Source: Gordius sp. MW1 (lineage: Eukaryota; Nematomorpha; Gordioida; Gordea; Gordiidae). From it: DNA of 64,000 nucleotides. The DNA is taken from contig OZ038529.1 in assembly GCA_964036665.1 (NCBI GenBank), positions 7,300,501-7,364,500 of the forward strand, read 5' to 3'. This document shows, in pieces, positions 1 through 11,345 of the stretch (positions are counted from its first letter, which is position 1; every line of letters starts with the position of its first letter). A program made the translations under genes and the position numbers. The notes under the pieces are model-generated. The model saw only the letters and a list, made by a program, of their open reading frames with translations. It had not been told where the DNA came from and did no database searches.

Positions 1-1478
1 GGGACACGACCGTCCTATAATAATAATTGACGTAAAAAATAAGCAAAAAAATGACTTTGATTTAACATGAGCGTACGCAGGTTTTGAATTAGGGGGGGGG
101 CAGAATTAAAATAAGATTTTTTCTGACACCAAAAAAATAATTTAAAAATTTTTCAGCGAGCAAAAAAAAGGTCTCGACATCCAAAAATTGTCCCTACCAA
201 AAATTTTCCTGAGAGCAAAAAAAAAGGTCCTCGACTATCCAAAATTTGGGCAGTGGCTAATTAGGGAGGGGCAGTGTCTAATTAGGAAAGGGCAGTGACT
301 AATTGGGGAGGGGGGAAAACATAATTTTTTTTTTAATATTTAAGGGTTTTTGTATTGAAAATTTTTTTTATTACTTAAATAAGTTTATCCAATAATATAA
401 TTTACACGGAAAAGCTTCTTTTATGATATGGAATAAAAAGCATATAAGTAATTAATTGGGGAAGAGCATATTAATACTTATTAATTGCTATGCAATTTAT
501 TTATGATAAAGTTTAGCATAAGCCTTAAAGAAATGTCACTGAGTTTTAAATGTAATTTAAGTTTCTTCTACAAAATAAACGCATAACCATGACATAAAAT
601 ACTTTGTAGAATCTAATGTTTATATTCCTCTGTTTCATTCATATTGTAACGGGTCTAGCCTGATTTAATATGAAAGAAAATTTTTATGCAGCAATAAAAC
701 ATTTAAGCTTCATATATTATACGTATAGTTGTAAAGTTGCCGTTTTGCTCTGACTTGGACGTAAACACATATCTAGCATATGTGCTCGGACGCATAAGCT
801 TTGTCATCAAGAAGGGTAAAATGCTTGAGGAGTTAAGTTGTAACAGCAAATACAAGCTCAAGCAGTAAAAATGTTAGCTTGTTTGCAACTTTAAATAAAA
901 GTAGTTTTGTAGGAGCAATTGCTGATAGCAAGTTGCTTGTCCATTTTGCTCAACGAATGTGTTAATTAATTATGTGACATATCGCAATTAATCTGCTCAG
1001 CAAATGTGTTAATTACTTATGTCTTATGCGAAATTTCCCACCTTTTATAAAACCTTGCATTGTGACCTGAACTAAAAATATTATTAAATATAAATTTAGA
1101 AACATTAAGTCATATTAAAAATGTCAAAATAATTATTTATACAATAAAACATAATTTCGCCATTTATAAAAAATAAATCTTAAAAATCATTTTAGATATA
1201 TATAATGAAAATCCAGAAAAAATGAGTTCGAGCCTTTAATATAATTAAAACATTTACACCTTTTCTTAAAAACGATAAAATATAAAGTTAAACCATATTA
1301 AAATTGTCAAAAAAGTTATTACCATCTGGGTGAGACAGAAAATTCAAAAATTTATAATTAAATAAATTTTACATGTATAAAAAATAAATTTTAATTTCAA
1401 AATATATTTTAGCCATATATAAATAAAATTGCAAAAAAAATTAGCCTTAAAAAATATAAATCCATAACAAATAGCCAT

Positions 1479-1727
1479 TGGCATAGGGAGGGGTTGTTTT
1501 CCGATTAGAACCCCTCCCATGATTTTTAATTTATATAATTTTTACACTGTATATTTATAAAAAAATATTTGTTGGAATTTTATTTTGTATTTTATTATTT
1601 TTACGCCAATATCACTTTAAACTTTTAGGAAACAAAACATTTAGAACTCAAAAAAATCGTTACAAAAAATTTGATCTTACAAATTTTATACCCCCCCCCC
1701 TTTGAGGAAATCCTACTTACGCCTATG
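1479..1727. mobile_element. MITE with 11-bp target duplication (family D)
   Basis: The element is flanked on both sides by CAAATAGCCAT (1468-1478 and 1728-1738). Its ends are short inverted repeats around GGCATAGG and CCTATGC. It is AT-rich inside with a poly-C run near the right end. A 9-11 bp target duplication fits the Mutator-like (MULE) superfamily. There is no coding capacity. Confidence 0.7.
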
Positions 1728-1797
1728 CAAATAGCCATGTTATTGTTGAACAACAGAATGTATTAAAACAAAACAACTCATTATAATGTGATATGAG

Positions 1798-2013
1798 ATG
1801 CTATGAGCAGTGCTTGCTCATAGCATTTGCTCATATTAAACTGTTAGTTAACTTATAATGCTGCTCCGGCACACAGCTCTATACATGAGTTACTTTTTGC
1901 TACTATCTTTTCGCCTCTCGAGCATTTTCATCTGATACTGTATCCTACTCATGAGTAGAGTAGGATACACAGTGCTTGTGAGGGGACAGAGCTTACAGTG
2001 AGCAATGCTCACT
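1798..2013. repeat. Cluster of three perfect hairpins
   Basis: Three strong inverted repeats lie within about 220 bp. A 12-bp stem ATGCTATGAGCA / TGCTCATAGCAT with a 5-nt loop lies at 1798-1826. An 11-bp stem GTATCCTACTC / GAGTAGGATAC lies near 1939-1968. AGTGAGCA / TGCTCACT lies at about 1997-2013. The TGCTCA core recurs. The cluster is repeated at about 6980-7195 in duplication copy 2. Function unknown; it may be the subterminal structure of a transposon. Confidence 0.6.
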
Positions 2014-2113
2014 GGAGCAAATTACCATCACTAATTATACGTCATATGACGTCTTTATTAAGTGCCAAAACGTATAAAACAACGTATAAAACAAAAAAAC
2101 TTGACCCCTAAAA

Positions 2114-2275
2114 AACTACTGGACCGATTTGGCTCGAACAAATCTTAAAACATGCTCCTGAGTATGGGGAATAAACTGTAAAATTTTGAGCCAAATAGGT
2201 CTGGTAGTTTTCCAAATTTGGTGGTGGCATGTAAACAAACAAACAAACACACATACACACAAACACAAACATAGT
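2114..2275. repeat. Inverted repeat plus (CAAA)n/(CACA)n stretch
   Basis: CTACTGGACCGATTTGGCTC at the left and GAGCCAAATAGGTCTGGTAG at the right form an imperfect ~20-bp stem. It is followed by a simple AAAC/ACAC-rich stretch. The same block is at about 7300-7455. The small ORFs on the minus strand here are by-products of the simple sequence and are not called as genes. Confidence 0.5.
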
Positions 2276-2597
2276 TTCATTTTTATTAATTGACATTAGC
2301 ATTTTTCCATTTTTTTAACAATCAACTTGTAAATAGAATATACTAGCTGATTCTCATCACTAATTCAAACTACATAAATTACTCCTGTTTTTAATTTGAC
2401 TATTAAAAGGTAAATTATTTCAATAAAGTTATATTTTAAATTTCTTAAGGTTAACCGTGAAGTTTAGCTAATCCTCATCGTTAATTTAAATTACGATTAA
2501 TACATATTCAAAAGCAAGTAATTTAAATTTTATAAATGTTTCTTGCAAATTAAATTAATATGATATGATAATTTGTTTATAAAATTTATTTTTATAG

Positions 2598-2773
2598 TGG
2601 GAAGCTGTCTCTGCATTCCGAAGAAAAAACACGAAAAGAAGAAAATTGATTTTAAGATTTATTCTTTAAATATAACCACAATTACCACGCCATCTAATGT
2701 TGAGATATATCCTGAAATGGTCCGGCAGGTGGCTCTCCGTGGGGAGATAAACATATCTACAGAACACATGTAA
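2598..2773 (+). CDS. Possible orphan exon, hypothetical protein fragment
   Basis: An open stretch follows a good 3' splice site (pyrimidine-rich run ending TTTTTATAG at about 2597) and encodes about 58 residues. It starts with a basic segment (KKKHEKKK) and ends NISTEHM before TAA. It reads more like coding DNA than its surroundings and is identical in the second duplicated copy (about 7782-7957). I do not recognise the protein, and no neighbouring exon with a matching phase was found. It may be a piece of a transposon ORF. Confidence 0.25.
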
Positions 2774-2789
2774 TTATGAATAGATGTAT

Positions 2790-2930
2790 GTGAGTATGGA
2801 TCATACGTACCTATGGATGGATGGATCATACGTATGTATAGATGTATGGTTCATACATATGTATGGATGGATGGATCATACGTATATATAGATGTATGGT
2901 TCATACATATGTATCGATGGATGGTCCTTA
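2790..2930. repeat. Minisatellite, GATGGATG / TCATACGTATGTAT units
   Basis: About two and a half imperfect units of roughly 48 bp are made of GATGGATGGATCATACG and TATGTATAGATGTATGG blocks. A matching array lies at about 7975-8108 in the second duplicated copy, with small unit differences. Confidence 0.75.
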
Positions 2931-3032
2931 ATTGCATTTCATAAATTTATTTAATGTTAAAATGCTTTTATTCTTTAAAATTGATACACGATACAATAAA
3001 GGAGCTTAAAATAATATTATAAATAAAAAAAA

Positions 3033-3425
3033 TTATTCATCACATTCGTCAATAGCCAACACGGGCCATGTGTCAGATAAACATTTGTAATTATATTTAG
3101 ATATCAAAATGCCGATTTTTTGGCGTAAAATAAAGCTGGGTGAGTATTTAGCTTAGGGAGATCTGTTTCCTATCGATTTAAAAAGTGCTAATGCTTTTTT
3201 GCCAAGAGTAGCCGAACCGGAAGCTACTATTGAAATAAAAATCTTAGAATGAGCATTGGCTCGGTATTTGAGTGTTTTACGATCTTCGGCACAAGAAAGT
3301 GGGTTATAATTATTATTAGTTGGCGCAAAGATATCGATGCAGGTAAAGTCCCATGCTAGGAATTTGCCATCCTCCCAGGGGATCAAAGAAGCTCCGTCGG
3401 GACTAACCCTGCCGAGAGATTGTTT
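3033..3425 (-). mobile_element. LINE (non-LTR retrotransposon) ORF C-terminus, degraded
   Basis: Minus-strand translation gives the conserved C-terminal block of invertebrate non-LTR reverse-transcriptase polyproteins: PDGASLIPWEDGKFLAWD, then TCIDIFAP, then a DRKTLKY segment and the GKKALALFKSIG end. It is followed in another frame by a conserved tail (CLSDTWPVLAIDECDE and a stop at 3033-3035). The same tail occurs in the LINE at 63 kb, so it is a genuine part of the ORF. Frame breaks show the copy is dead. The intervening RT core is missing relative to the fragment at 3893-4225. Confidence 0.82.
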
Positions 3426-3589
3426 TCAGCAGCATCCAACATAGTCACAAAAAACAGTTTTGTCCTCGTGTGTTAATTATATTATTTGTTTGAGAGATTA
3501 ATGGTATTAACAAGAACATAATATTAATTAAATTTTAAAGAAAATAAAATTAAAATAAAAATTCCTTTTAGTTTTAAATAAAAGCTAAA

Positions 3590-3893
3590 TTCTAAAACTA
3601 CCCGCCCGATTCGCTCGAAACTTTACCCGTAGGTGCCCAGGGCGGCCAGGGGTAAAATAACCTTTTCCGATTCCTAAAATACTTTTTCATTTTAAAAATA
3701 TCGGACATATCCCGGCCAGTTTCATAAAAATTTCGACTTATTTGGCCAATGGTCATTTTTTTCATTGGTCAGTAGCCAGCGGACGGTCATAAATTCATAT
3801 TATCAATGATATTAACAAGAACAAAATATTAATTTAATTTAAAAAAATATATAAAAATTTTTGTCCTCTCCCGAGCTTGAATCCTGAGTTTAC
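3590..3893 (-). mobile_element. tRNA-derived SINE-like copy inserted in LINE
   Basis: On the minus strand a B-box-like GGATTCAAGCTC follows the LINE break. It continues into an AT-rich body and one monomer of the CCAATGG/CCATTGG repeat (GGCCAATGGTCATTTTT and CATTGGTCAGTAGCCAGC at about 3750-3785). The related copy at 61850-62075 has a better-preserved head. Confidence 0.55.
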
Positions 3894-4225
3894 AATGTTT
3901 GTTAATTTCATTAATTATGTGATTTATGACCAAACAGAATAAAGGGGGGCCTAGGGAGTCGCCTTGTTGGATCCTTTCTGCGGATTTAAGGAAGAATTTT
4001 TCAAATTTCAAAATTGAAGGGCACCCGTAACTTAAAATGATGTTGTTAGTGTATTGGGGAAATAGCTTGATAAAATCGTTAATAAAAGCTGTGCGGCGAA
4101 CGCTGTTGAAAACATTTTTAAAATCCAGTTTTAGAAAGGAGTCACCCAGAGGGAGGTGTTCCAGGGCTAAGCGTGCGGCGTGGGTAGCTATCTCGCACCC
4201 TCCTTTGACCAACAACTCAACCTCT
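3893..4225 (-). mobile_element. LINE reverse transcriptase fragment
   Basis: The minus-strand reading frame carries reverse-transcriptase motifs: GGCEIATHAARLALEHLP, LKLDFKNVFNSVRR (the first catalytic Asp region) and QQGDSLGPPLFCL (finger/palm motif). It is 5'-truncated near 4225. Near 3893 the frame runs into a tRNA-SINE-like insertion, which supplies the last ~20 residues of the open frame. The region belongs to the same LINE as 3033-3425, with the middle lost or displaced. Confidence 0.8.
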
Positions 4226-4229
4226 AAAT

Positions 4230-5183
4230 AAAATTAACAAAAAAATTGCATTTAAAAGGCTGCAAAATATAAAAGAATATCTCTGTGAAAGATCCATGCT
4301 GGTTTCTTGCTTATCAAAAAATTAGCGGACCGAGCTCAGGCAATTGGTTTTTTCGTATTGGGGGACCAATTAAGCCTAAAAAACTAAGGCATATTTCAAA
4401 TTCAAACAATGGCTCCGGCTTGGGTTTACAGAGAATTTGTAAGGAGCTCTTTGCAAATTGCGCTCATGGAAGAAAGACCACAGGTGCAATTGGGTCACGA
4501 TTTAAACAAATTAATTGTTAATGCTTTTTTATGTACAAACTTATTATTGTAGATAATATTGATGTTTTTTTATCAAAAACTCATTGTAGATATTGAATGT
4601 ATATAATTTAAATTATTTTTGTTTAATCGAAACTTTTTGATACAAAATCTACGCCCCCCCCCCTTGAGGCAATCCTGCCTAGGACACTGGCCTTTGGATA
4701 CTTGTGTTTTGTAAAAGTAACACGACAAACATTGCAATACGTCCAACTTGATCAAGATGTGAAATTGACTAAAACGGGCGAACCTTTCATGTCCAAATAG
4801 GTTTTAACGTTGTGTTCTACGGGCAAAGTTATATATAAATTATCTTGAATCCATAAAATCTTCCTTTTGCATATATTTGTCAAAATATATTTCATACATA
4901 TGTGGCTTTTTTATATTTTTAAGCCATTCGCGTTCTATATTGTGAAAGGTGCTATGATAGAAATTAACTTTAGATTTTATTTTGCACTAGATGAACCGGC
5001 AAACGTTGTTTTGCCATTTACCCGGGTGTATTAGCAGAATATATATCATTTTATAGATAAATTTCAATAGATAAGAATATATCAAATATAATTGGTAAGT
5101 GTTTATTATGCAAAAAATTTTAAACAAATAGTTAAAGAGGGTCCAAGGCCCAGGCCCACTTAATTTATTTAGCCACGCAGGAG
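4230..5183. other. Spacer between duplicated segments, no gene seen
   Basis: This is AT-rich DNA with a poly-C/TTGAGG motif at about 4650-4675 that resembles the right end of MITE family D. A plus-strand open stretch of 78 codons (4285-4521) has no recognisable similarity, splice context or duplicate, so I do not call it a gene. Confidence 0.6.
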
Positions 5184-6658
5184 GGGACACGACCGTCCTA
5201 TAATAATAATTGACGTAAAAAATAAGCAAAAAAATGACTTTGATTTAACATGAGCGTACGCAGGTTTTGAATTAGGGGGGGGGCAGAATTAAAATAAGAT
5301 TTTTTCTGACACCAAAAAAATAATTTAAAAATTTTTCAGCGAGCAAAAAAAAGGTCTCGACATCCAAAAATTGTCCCTACCAAAAATTTTCCTGAGAGCA
5401 AAAAAAAAGGTCCTCGACTATCCAAAATTTGGGCAGTGGCTAATTAGGGAGGGGCAGTGTCTAATTAGGAAAGGGCAGTGACTAATTGGGGGGGGGGCAA
5501 AACATAATTTTTTTAATTTTTAAGGGTTTTTGTATTGAAAATTTTTTTTATTACCCAAATAAGTTTATCCAATAATATAATTTACACGGAAAAGCTTCTT
5601 TTATGATATGGAATAAAAAGCATATAAGTAATTAATTGGGGAAGAGCATATTAATACTTATTAATTGCTATGCAATTTATTTATGATAAAGTTTAGCATA
5701 AGCCTTAAAGAAATGTCACTGAGTTTTAAATGTAATTTAAGTTTCTTCTACAAAATAAACGCATAACCATGACATAAAATACTTTGTAGAATCTAATGTT
5801 TATATTCCTCTGTTTCATTCATATTGTAACGGGTCTAGCCTGATTTAATATGAAAGAAAATTTTTATGCAGCAATAAAACATTTAAGCTTCATATATTAT
5901 ACGTATAGTTGTAAAGTTGCTGTTTTGCTCTGACTTGGACGTAAACACATATCTAGCATATGTGCTCGGACGCATAAGCTTTGTCATCAAGAGGGGTAAA
6001 ATGCTTGAGGAGTTAAGTTGTAACAGCAAATACAAGCTCAAGCAGTAAAAATGTTAGCTTGTTTGCAACTTTAAATAAAAGTAGTTTTGTAGGAGCAATT
6101 GCTGATAGCAAGTTGCTTGTCCATTTTGCTCAACGAATGTATTAATTAATTATGTGACATATCGCAATTAATCTGCTCAGCAAATGTGTTAATTACTTAT
6201 GTCTTATGCGAAATTTCTCACCTTTTATAAAACCTTGCATTGTGACCTGAACTAAAAACATTATTAAATATAAATTTAGAAACATTAAGTCATATTAAAA
6301 ATGTCAAAATAATTATTTATACAATAAAACATAATTTCGCCATTTATAAAAAATAAATCTTAAAAATCATTTTAGATATATATAATGAAAATCGAGAAAA
6401 AAATGAGTTCGCACCTTTAATATAATTAAAACATTTACACCTTTTCTTAAAAACGATAAAATATAAAGTTAAACCATATTAAAATTGTCAAAAAATTATT
6501 ACCATCTGGGTGAGACAGAAAATTCAAAAATTTATAATTAAATAAATTTTACATGTATAAAAAATAAATTTTAATTTCAAAATATATTTTAGCCATATAT
6601 AAATAAAATTGCAAAATAAATTAGCCTTAAAAAATATAAATCCATAACAAATAGCCAT

Positions 6659-6911
6659 TGGCATAGGGAGGGGTGGTTTTCCGATTAGAACCCCTCCCAT
6701 GATTTTTAATTTATATAATTTTTACATTGTATATTTATAAAAAAATATTTGTTGGAATTTTATTTTGTATTTTATTATTTTTACGCCAATATCACTTTAA
6801 ACTTTTAGGAAACAAAACATTTAGAACTCAAAAAAATCGTTACAAAAAATTTGATCTTACAAATTTTATACCCCCCCTCCCCCCTTTGAGGAAATCCTAC
6901 TTACGCCTATG
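6659..6911. mobile_element. MITE family D, copy in duplication 2
   Basis: This is the duplicate of the element at 1479-1727, with the same CAAATAGCCAT flanks (6648-6658 and 6912-6922). It was copied with the surrounding segment and is not an independent insertion. Confidence 0.68.
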
Positions 6912-7781
6912 CAAATAGCCATGTTATTGTTGAACAACAGAATGTATTAAAACAAAACAACTCATTATAATGTGATATGAGATGCTATGAGCAGTGCTTG
7001 CTCATAGCATTTGCTCATATTAAACTGTTAGTTAACTTATAATGCTGCTCAGGCACACAGCTCTATACATGAGTTACTTTTTGCTACTATCTTTTCGCCT
7101 CTCGAGCATTTTCATCTGATACTGTATCCTACTCATGAGTAGAGTAGGATACACAGTGCTTGTGAGGGGACAGAGCTTACAGTGAGCAATGCTCACTGGA
7201 GCAAATTACCATCACTAATTATACGTCATATGACGTCTTTATTAAGTGCCAAAACGTATAAAACAACGTATAAAACAAAAAAACTTGACCCCTAAAAAAC
7301 TACTGGACCGATTTGGCTCGAACAAATCTTTAAACATGCTCCGGAGTATGGGGAATAAACTGTAAAATTTTGAGCCAAATAGGTCTGGTAGTTTTCCAAA
7401 TTTGGTGGTGGCATACAAACAAACAAACAAACACACATACACACAAACACAAACATAGTTTCATTTTTATTAATTGACATTAGCATTTTTCCATTTTTTT
7501 AACAATCAACTTGAAAATAGAATATACTAGCTGATTCTCATCACTAATTCAAACTACATAAATTACTCCTGTTTTTAATTTGACTATTAAAAGGTAAATT
7601 ATTTCAATAAAGTTATATTTTAAATTTCTTAAGGTTAACCGTGAAGTTTAGCTAATCCTCATCGTTAATTTAAATTACATTTAATACATATTCAAAAGCA
7701 AGTAATTTAAATTTTATAAATGTTTCTTGCAAATTAAATTAATATGATATGATAACTTGTTTATAAAATTTATTTTTATAG

Positions 7782-7957
7782 TGGGAAGCTGTCTCTGCAT
7801 TCCGAAGAAAAAACACGAAAAGAAGAAAATTGATTTTAAGATTTATTCTTTAAATATAACCACAATTACCACGCCATCTAATGTTGAGATATATCCTGAA
7901 ATGGTCCGGCAGGTGGCTCTCCGTGGGGAGATAAACATATCTACAGAACACATGTAA
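7782..7957 (+). CDS. Possible orphan exon, duplicate copy
   Basis: This is the copy of the open stretch at 2598-2773 in the second duplicated segment, with the same acceptor and the same predicted peptide. It duplicated passively with the segment, so its conservation is not independent evidence of function. Confidence 0.22.
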
Positions 7958-8222
7958 TTAGGAATAGATGTATGTGAGTATGGATCATACGTACCTATGG
8001 ATGGATGGATCATACGTATGTATAGATGTATGGTTCATACATATGTATGGATGGATGGATCACACGTATGTATAGATGTATGGTTCATACATATGTATCG
8101 ATGGATGGTCCTTAATTGCATACATCTATTCATAAATTTATTTAATGTTAAAATGCTTTTATTCTTTAAAATTGATACACGATACAATAAAGGAGCTTAA
8201 AATAATATTATAAATAAAAAAA

Positions 8223-8563
8223 ATTATTCATCACATTCGTCAATAGCCAACACGGGCCATGTGTCAGATAAACATTTGTAATTATATTTAGATATCAAAA
8301 TGCCGATTTAAGCTGGGTGAGTATTTAGCTTAGGGGGATCTGTTTCCTATCGATTTAAAAAGTGCTAATGCTTTTTTGCCAAGAGTAGCCGAACCGGAAG
8401 CTACTATTGGAATAAAAATCTTAGAATGAGCATTGGCTCGGTATTTGAGTGTTTTACGATCTTTGGCATAAGAAAGTGGGTTATAATTATTATTAGTTGG
8501 CGCAAAGATATCGATGCAGGTAAAGTCCCATGCTAGGAACTTACCATCCTCCCAGGGGATCAT
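8223..8563 (-). mobile_element. LINE ORF C-terminus, duplicate copy
   Basis: Minus-strand translation repeats the IPWEDGKFLAWD ... TCIDIFAP ... FKSIGNRSP block and then the SDTWPV tail in a shifted frame. The upstream PDGAS part seen in the first copy is missing because the duplication ends at 8563. A 25-bp fragment of another LINE copy (AAIKLFK on the minus strand) follows at 8566-8590. Confidence 0.8.
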
Positions 8564-8716
8564 TTAAAAAGCTTAATGGCGGCTGGATCCTGTGTTACTG
8601 TTTTCTAAATGTTATTTTTGTCATCATAACACATTTTAATAAATGATAAACTATAACTTTTCGTTAGGAACTATATCGTTGGGTTCGTTTTTATATCTTG
8701 AACTATGCTTAGATCT

Positions 8717-8879
8717 ATGGGCGTAGCCAGGGGGTGGCAGGGACGGGCGACTGCCCCCTCTAAATCTAAAAAATCTTTAAAATTTCATATAATTATGATT
8801 AAAATTTCAAATAAATATTATTTTGCCCCTCCCTAAATCATTATTGCCCTCCTCTAAATCCTATCCTGGCTACGCCCAT
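8717..8879. mobile_element. MITE family A (GGGCGTAGCCAG ends)
   Basis: Inverted ends ATGGGCGTAGCCAGG and CCTGGCTACGCCCAT enclose an AT core with CCCCTCCCTAAATCATTATTG. Imperfect 9-bp flanking repeats (CTTAGATCT / CGTAGATCT) suggest a Mutator-like target duplication. Relatives lie at 19633, 26904, 30580, 31951 and 38014. Confidence 0.75.
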
Positions 8880-8971
8880 GCGTAGATCTTCGCTGCTTGT
8901 TACGTCGCAAGTCCATTATTATTATTCAATTAAATTTCATTTATATTTGTATAAATAATTAACTAATCTAT

Positions 8972-9235
8972 TATGTTTATTATATAACTAGTTAAATTGC
9001 ATAGCAATTAAAAGTAAACAACTTTTATTTATGTTTATTATATAACTAGTTAAATTGCATAGCATTAAAAGTAAACAACTTTTATCTATGTTTATTATAT
9101 AACAAAAACTAGTTAAATTGCATAGCAAATAAAAGTAAACAACTCTTATTTATGTTTATTATATAACTAGTTAAATTGCATAGCAATTAAAAGTAAACAA
9201 CTTTTATTTATGTTTATATAATAGATAATTTAACA
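8972..9235. repeat. ~60-bp minisatellite (AACTAGTTAAATTGCATAGC units)
   Basis: About four tandem units contain AACTAGTTAAATTGCATAGC, AATTAAAAGTAAACAAC and TTTTATTTATGTTTATTAT. The same unit borders the composite repeats at 45595-46010 and 49040-49165, so it belongs to that repeat family. Confidence 0.85.
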
Positions 9236-10835
9236 AATCTTATATATAACACACCGAGGGAGATAGAGATGAGAGGTGGGGCACCTCTTATGCATAGCAA
9301 TTAAAAATAACACAGCGAGGGAGATAGAGATGAGGGGTGGGGCACCTCTTTCTCATGCATTAATTTAAAAAAGCGATAACCTAATGTACCCAATGCAAAT
9401 AGATAGGAGGGTAACGGACGGACGGACGGACGGACGGACAGACAGACGGACGGACGGACGGACAACAAAAAACGAGCCCATAAATTGCATAGCAATTAAA
9501 AGTTGTTTACTTTTAATTGCTATGCAATTTAACTAGTTATATAATAAACATAATAAAAGTTGTTTACTTTTAATTGCAATGCAATTTAGCTAGTTTTTGG
9601 GTTAGAATCCCGGAGTTTTTTTTGACTATTATGATTGTTCCTGTTCCTACCATTGCTATTATGACTTTTTGGCCGTCCGCTGGCTGCTGACCAATGAAAA
9701 AAATGACCATTGGCCAAAATGTGAATCTTATTTTTTCGTTTTTTTTTTGACTATTATGATTGTTCCTGTTACTACCATTGCTATTATGACTTTTTGGCCG
9801 TTCGCTATTTCCTGACCGATGAAAAAAATGACCATTGGCCAAAATGTGAATCGAAATTATTTTTTTCATTTTTTTTGACTATTATGATTGTTCCTGTTCC
9901 TACCATTGCTATTATGACTTTTTGGCCGTCCGCTGACTCCTGACCGATGGAAAAAATGACCATTGGCCAAAATGTGAATCGAAATTATTTTTTTCGTTTT
10001 TTTTGACTATTATAATTGTTCCTGTTCCTACCATTGCTATTATGACTTTTTGGCCGTCCGCTGGCTGCTGACCAATGGAATAAAATGACCATTGGCCAAA
10101 ATGTGATTCGAAAACTTTTTTTCGTTTTTTTTGACTATTATGAATTTATATCCGCTTTTACCGTGTCCTGGCTGCTGACCAATGGAAAAAAATGACCATT
10201 GGCCAAAATGTGATTTGAAAATTTTTTTTTCGTTTTTTTTACTCTTATGAATTTATATCCACTTTTACCGTGTGCTGGCAGCTGACCAATGGAAAAAAAT
10301 GACCATTGGCCAAAGTGAGCACCAAAATTTTTTTTTCCGTTTTTTTTGGCTATCATTGACTTATAGAGTATCTGTTGGTACTGACCAATAGAGAAAAAGT
10401 GACCATTGGCCAAATTTTTGATTTTTTTAATTAAAAATTGTTCAAATTCAACAAAAAATTTCTCCCAACAATTCTGCAAATTCTTAACATTGTGTTGTTT
10501 TATAATATAATGTTTGTTAAACCCATAATCACTAAAGGCCATAAAAACTAATGTAATACCCAACTAGATGCAAACACTAAATCTAACCCTAACCCTTGCC
10601 TTACATTTTGCCTATAATGGAAAATTTTTGTAAATAATTAATTAATCATTAGGCATTTAATACCCCCCTGTAGGCATTCTCGCCCCTTCCCACCTTTCTC
10701 GCCCATAAATTGCATAGCAAATATGATACATTTATACGAAGTACAGATGAGTCGTCCCCCCTTCCCTTCCCTTCCCCTCTTCCCTTCCCTTCTCCCCCTT
10801 CCCACGAGGGCCGAAGGCCCGAGTTTTATTTATGT
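9236..10835 (+). mobile_element. Composite tandem-monomer repeat, copy A
   Basis: Reading along the plus strand, the leader (GAGGGAGATAGAGATGAG, then a GGAC microsatellite at 9415-9465) is followed by a B-box-like GGGTTAGAATCCCGGAG at about 9599. About seven ~120-bp monomers follow, each carrying CCATTGG/CCAATGG pairs and GGCCGTCCGCTGGCTGCTGA. A unique tail from about 10440 holds CTAACCCTAACCC and ends in a long pyrimidine tract and the hairpin GGGCCGAAGGCCC near 10808-10822. The B-box suggests a polymerase-III-derived, SINE-like origin. Apparent ORFs through the monomers are repeat artefacts. Confidence 0.7.
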
Positions 10836-10889
10836 TTATTATATAATAAATTGATGGTCAGCAGCCAGCGGACGACCAAAAAGTCATAT

Positions 10890-11345
10890 TATCAATGGGG
10901 CACCTCTTATGCAGTAATTTAAAAAATAACACAGCGAGGGAGATAGAGATGAGGGGTGGGGCACCTCTTTCTTATGCATTAATTTAAAAAATCGAAACCT
11001 AATATACCCAATGCAAACTAATAACAAACAGCGTGTCAAACAGCGTGACAAACAGCGTGACAAACAGCGTGACAAACAAAAGCAAAAGCGAGCCCATAAA
11101 TTGCATAGCAATTAAATTGCTATGCAATTTATGGGCTCGTTTTTTGTTGTCCGTCCGTCCGTCCGTCCGTCCGTCCGTTGTCCGTCCGTCCGTTACTATC
11201 TATTTGCATTGGGTATATTAGGTTATCGATTTTTTAAATTAATGCATGAGAAAGAGGTACCCCACCCCTCATCTCTATCTCCCTCGCTGTGTTATTTTTA
11301 AAATTAATGCATAAGAGGTGCCCCACCCCTCATCTCTATCTCCCT
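10890..11345. repeat. Large inverted repeat junction between composite copies A and B
   Basis: The leader sequences of two composite repeats face each other. A perfect ~50-bp palindrome built from GAGCCCATAAATTGCATAGC and its complement is centred near 11111. The GAGGGAGATAGAGATGAG blocks lie outward on both sides in opposite orientation. The left arm carries a CAGCGTGACAAA minisatellite (about 11025-11090) and the right a CCGT/GGAC microsatellite (about 11150-11195). Confidence 0.8.

Larger units (their letters stand above)
1..3383. repeat. Copy 1 of ~3.4 kb near-identical segmental duplication
   Basis: The sequence from base 1 reappears from 5184 with only scattered substitutions and small homopolymer changes, and similarity stops near 3383/8563. 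The unit holds AT-rich DNA, a 249-bp MITE with its target duplication, a cluster of hairpins, a possible exon, a GATGGATG-type minisatellite and the end of a minus-strand LINE. Copy 1 is cut by the window start, so its true left edge is unknown. The breakpoint on the right lies inside LINE sequence. Confidence 0.93.
5184..8563. repeat. Copy 2 of ~3.4 kb segmental duplication
   Basis: This is the second copy, in the same orientation as the first and about 1.8 kb after it. The offset drifts from 5183 to about 5177 because of small indels. At its right end the LINE coding sequence stops abruptly at 8563 and joins a short piece of another LINE copy (8566-8590, matching the region near 63022) before unrelated DNA. 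The low divergence implies a recent duplication, or an assembly duplication, which sequence alone cannot tell apart. Confidence 0.93.

Noticed and set aside
4285-4521. 78-codon plus-strand ORF in the spacer
   Set aside because: No recognisable domain, no splice partner and no conservation; frames of this length arise by chance.
9415-9465. CRISPR-like array from short regular GGAC repeats
   Set aside because: These are contiguous 4-bp microsatellite units without spacers in a eukaryotic genome.
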